Shown piece by piece: positions 22,921 to 24,134 of a stretch of 24,134 bases of DNA; positions within the stretch are counted from its first letter, which is position 1; every line of letters begins with the position of its first letter. The stretch is from Lachnospiraceae bacterium UBA1721 (GTDB lineage Bacteria > Bacillota > Clostridia > Lachnospirales > Lachnospiraceae). A program made the position numbers and the translations under genes. The notes beneath the pieces were generated by a model, which saw nothing but the letters and a program-made list of their open reading frames with translations, made no database searches and had not been told where the DNA came from. The DNA lies in the NCBI GenBank assembly GCA_002317155.1, contig DCIR01000018.1:9406-33539 (forward strand), in the 5' to 3' direction.

Positions 22921-23685
22921 CTAATAACTACCTTTATGTTTCTTAGTTGCCTTTACAAGCATAAAATCCGGCTTATGAAACAAATCCGCATAGTCTGGAT
23001 ATTTCTCCAAAAGTTCCGCAGTCGGCATCGGCTCGATTATTCTCTCTACCGAAAATCCGCCCTCTGACAAGGTATTAATCACCGTAGAAAAAGTTCGGTG
23101 ATACTTCTTCACATTGTCCACAAACCAGGTAGATTCCTTCTCTCCCTCCACACCGTAATAAGCAAGATTGAGAAACATCTTCTTACCATTCTCATCCCTG
23201 GTCCATCTGTTTCCTCCTACATGGCAGGTATTAAGTGGATGTTCTTGTGAAAATACAAATTCTCCACCTTCACGCAAAAGATTACTTACATTTCTGACCA
23301 CACCTGCAAAATCTTCTACATAATGAAGTGCCAAAGAGCTGACAACCAGATCATACTTCTCTCCATTTTCTGCCAGCTTACCTAAGTCCTCCATAGGCAT
23401 ATTGATATACTCAATTGCCGGATCACTATTCTCCTCGCGTGCGATTTTAAGCATCTTCTCAGATATATCTATGCCGGTAACTCTGACAGCTCCTTCTTCT
23501 ATAAATCGCCTGCAGTGTTCACCGAAACCACATCCCAAATCGAGGATTCTCTTACCCTTTAAGTCAGGCAAAAGCGAAAACAACGCAGGTATTTCAAACA
23601 GCTTATTAGCATTTACTTCTCTGTCTCTAATGCCTTTGTAACCCTCAAAGAAAACGTCATTGTCATAAATATTCTGCTTTGCCAT
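22921..23685 (-). CDS. Class I SAM-dependent methyltransferase
   Basis: 254 residues. The ATG at 23685 has GGAGGG 6 bases upstream. Motif I is ILDLGCGFG (47-55). The acidic residue that binds the ribose is Asp73 in GIDIS. A later strand, YDLVVSSLALHYVEDF, is the usual motif after the fold's core. Similarity is to UbiE/Methyltransf_11-type small-molecule methyltransferases. The substrate is not visible. A near-consensus promoter stands at 23744-23771. The EamA transporter gene is next downstream, so modification plus export of a small molecule is a reasonable but unproven idea. Confidence 0.9.
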   Translation of the reverse strand: MAKQNIYDNDVFFEGYKGIRDREVNANKLFEIPALFSLLPDLKGKRILDLGCGFGEHCRRFIEEGAVRVTGIDISEKMLKIAREENSDPAIEYINMPMEDLGKLAENGEKYDLVVSSLALHYVEDFAGVVRNVSNLLREGGEFVFSQEHPLNTCHVGGNRWTRDENGKKMFLNLAYYGVEGEKESTWFVDNVKKYHRTFSTVINTLSEGGFSVERIIEPMPTAELLEKYPDYADLFHKPDFMLVKATKKHKGSY

Positions 23686-23743
23686 GATCTACCCTCCATA
23701 TGATTTCCTAAACATTCTTATATTATCTAAACACAGTAAATAA

Positions 23744-23771
23744 ATTCTATATCATAACTACTTTTTGTCAA
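23744..23771 (-). promoter_or_regulatory. Promoter for the methyltransferase-EamA unit
   Basis: On the minus strand, a perfect TTGACA (23771-23766), a 16-base spacer, and TAGAAT (23749-23744; five of six). It lies 58 bases upstream of the start at 23685. Confidence 0.7.
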
Positions 23772-23798
23772 TAAACCAGACGTTTATTTTTGACACCC

Positions 23799-23856
23799 TA
23801 ACGCGTTATAGCACCGCCATGCGTTACACGCATGACGGTGTCGCGCTGATGCGCGA
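23799..23856. other. Cluster of three adjacent palindromes
   Basis: TAACGCGTTA (23799-23808) is a perfect 10-base palindrome. A 13-bp stem with one mismatch follows (CACCGCCATGCGT 23812-23824 with ACGCATGACGGTG 23828-23840). Then comes TCGCGC-TGAT-GCGCGA (23841-23856). The stretch is markedly more GC-rich than its surroundings. It lies between the etfA terminator and the methyltransferase promoter. No T-tract follows, so these are not simple terminators. Confidence 0.75.
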
Positions 23857-23880
23857 CAAAACAAAACAAAACAAAACAAA
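23856..23880. repeat. ACAAA pentanucleotide repeat, five copies
   Basis: Five perfect ACAAA units directly abut the palindrome cluster on one side and the etfA terminator T-tract on the other. On the minus strand it reads as TTTGT repeats immediately after the terminator. Confidence 0.9.
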
Positions 23881-23881
23881 T

Positions 23882-23917
23882 AAAAAACCTCCCCGAATGC
23901 AAGCATCCGGGGAGGTT
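23882..23917 (-). terminator. Intrinsic terminator of etfA
   Basis: A 10-bp stem, AACCTCCCCG (23886-23895) with CGGGGAGGTT (23908-23917), is extended inside by ATGC/GCAT past a mismatch. On the minus strand it is followed by T6 and then ATTT. It lies 38 bases past the etfA stop. Confidence 0.93.
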
Positions 23918-23955
23918 GTATTCACTTTGTTTTTCAAAGCTGTATTTCGTGTAAC

Positions 23956-24134
23956 TTACTTGCTAGCGATAGCCTTCTTAAGAGCCTCTGTAAGCTGAGG
24001 AACGATCTTGTTGAGGTCGCCTACGATACCGTAATCAGCTACGTCGAAGATAGGAGCATCCTCATCCTTGTTGATAGCGATGATGATGTCTGACTCTTCC
24101 ATACCAGCTACGTGCTGGATAGCACCTGAAATAC
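23956..24134 (-). CDS. etfA: Electron transfer flavoprotein alpha subunit, C-terminal 58 residues
   Basis: Partial: the 5' part lies beyond the window end. The visible reading ISGAIQHVAGMEESDIIIAI, then NKDEDAPIFDVADYGIVGD and a lysine-rich end, is the FAD-binding C-terminus of EtfA. The protein pairs with EtfB to carry electrons, for example with butyryl-CoA dehydrogenase in butyrate-forming anaerobes or with other acyl-CoA dehydrogenases. Codons are strongly restricted (GCT, ATC, AAG, GAC), as in highly expressed genes, and clearly more biased than neighbouring genes. A strong terminator follows at 23882-23917, so it is probably the last gene of its operon. Confidence 0.95.
   Translation of the reverse strand, partial: ISGAIQHVAGMEESDIIIAINKDEDAPIFDVADYGIVGDLNKIVPQLTEALKKAIASK

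Noticed and set aside
23765..23998. 77-codon plus-strand ORF
   Set aside because: It reads through the palindromes, ACAAA repeat, the etfA terminator and antisense etfA; not credible as a gene.

Overview
The window looks like chromosomal DNA from an AT-rich, Gram-positive anaerobe. Lachnospiraceae (Butyrivibrio/Pseudobutyrivibrio-like) is my best guess. The basis is strong GGAGG-type ribosome binding sites, DUF1846, RqcH, a SpoVB/YtgP-type flippase and a highly codon-biased electron transfer flavoprotein. The taxon is inferred, not proven. I see no rRNA, tRNA, CRISPR array, insertion sequence or phage gene, and no gene-free stretch exceeds 300 bases.

Left part (1-8470). Three leftward transcription units come first: a proline-rich membrane protein cut by the window edge, a YfbK-like von Willebrand A lipoprotein, and a patatin-type lipase. 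A rightward unit follows: glycogen synthase glgA, a MurJ/SpoVB-type flippase and a sugar-isomerase-like TIM barrel. It ends at a strong terminator.

Middle (8472-19416). Everything runs leftward. In transcription order the genes are DUF1846, a LacI-type sensor fused to degenerate GGDEF and EAL domains (TTG start), a tiny Gly/Ser ORF that runs into a small membrane-protein ORF (possibly one gene split at a T7 run), an acyl-CoA/acid ligase, a YkgJ-type Cys-cluster protein, the ribosome quality control factor rqcH, an NAD(P)HX epimerase, and an acidic-linker lipoprotein. A good promoter precedes DUF1846.

Right part (19636-24134). It holds an orphan 83-residue protein, a HAD-family protein whose catalytic nucleophile Asp is replaced by Ala, a canonical GGDEF cyclase with an I-site, an EamA transporter, a SAM methyltransferase with a clear promoter, a cluster of palindromes plus a pentanucleotide repeat, and the C-terminus of etfA with its terminator.

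Themes. A predicted c-di-GMP hydrolase with a cytoplasmic sugar-type sensor and a predicted c-di-GMP synthase lie about 3 kb apart. Short tandem repeats (5, 13, 15, 20 and 45 bp) recur, mostly at the edges of envelope-protein genes. The features most worth following are the LacI-GGDEF-EAL protein, the Asp-less HAD protein, the split Gly/Ser membrane gene, and the paired minisatellites around the lipoprotein start at 9620.
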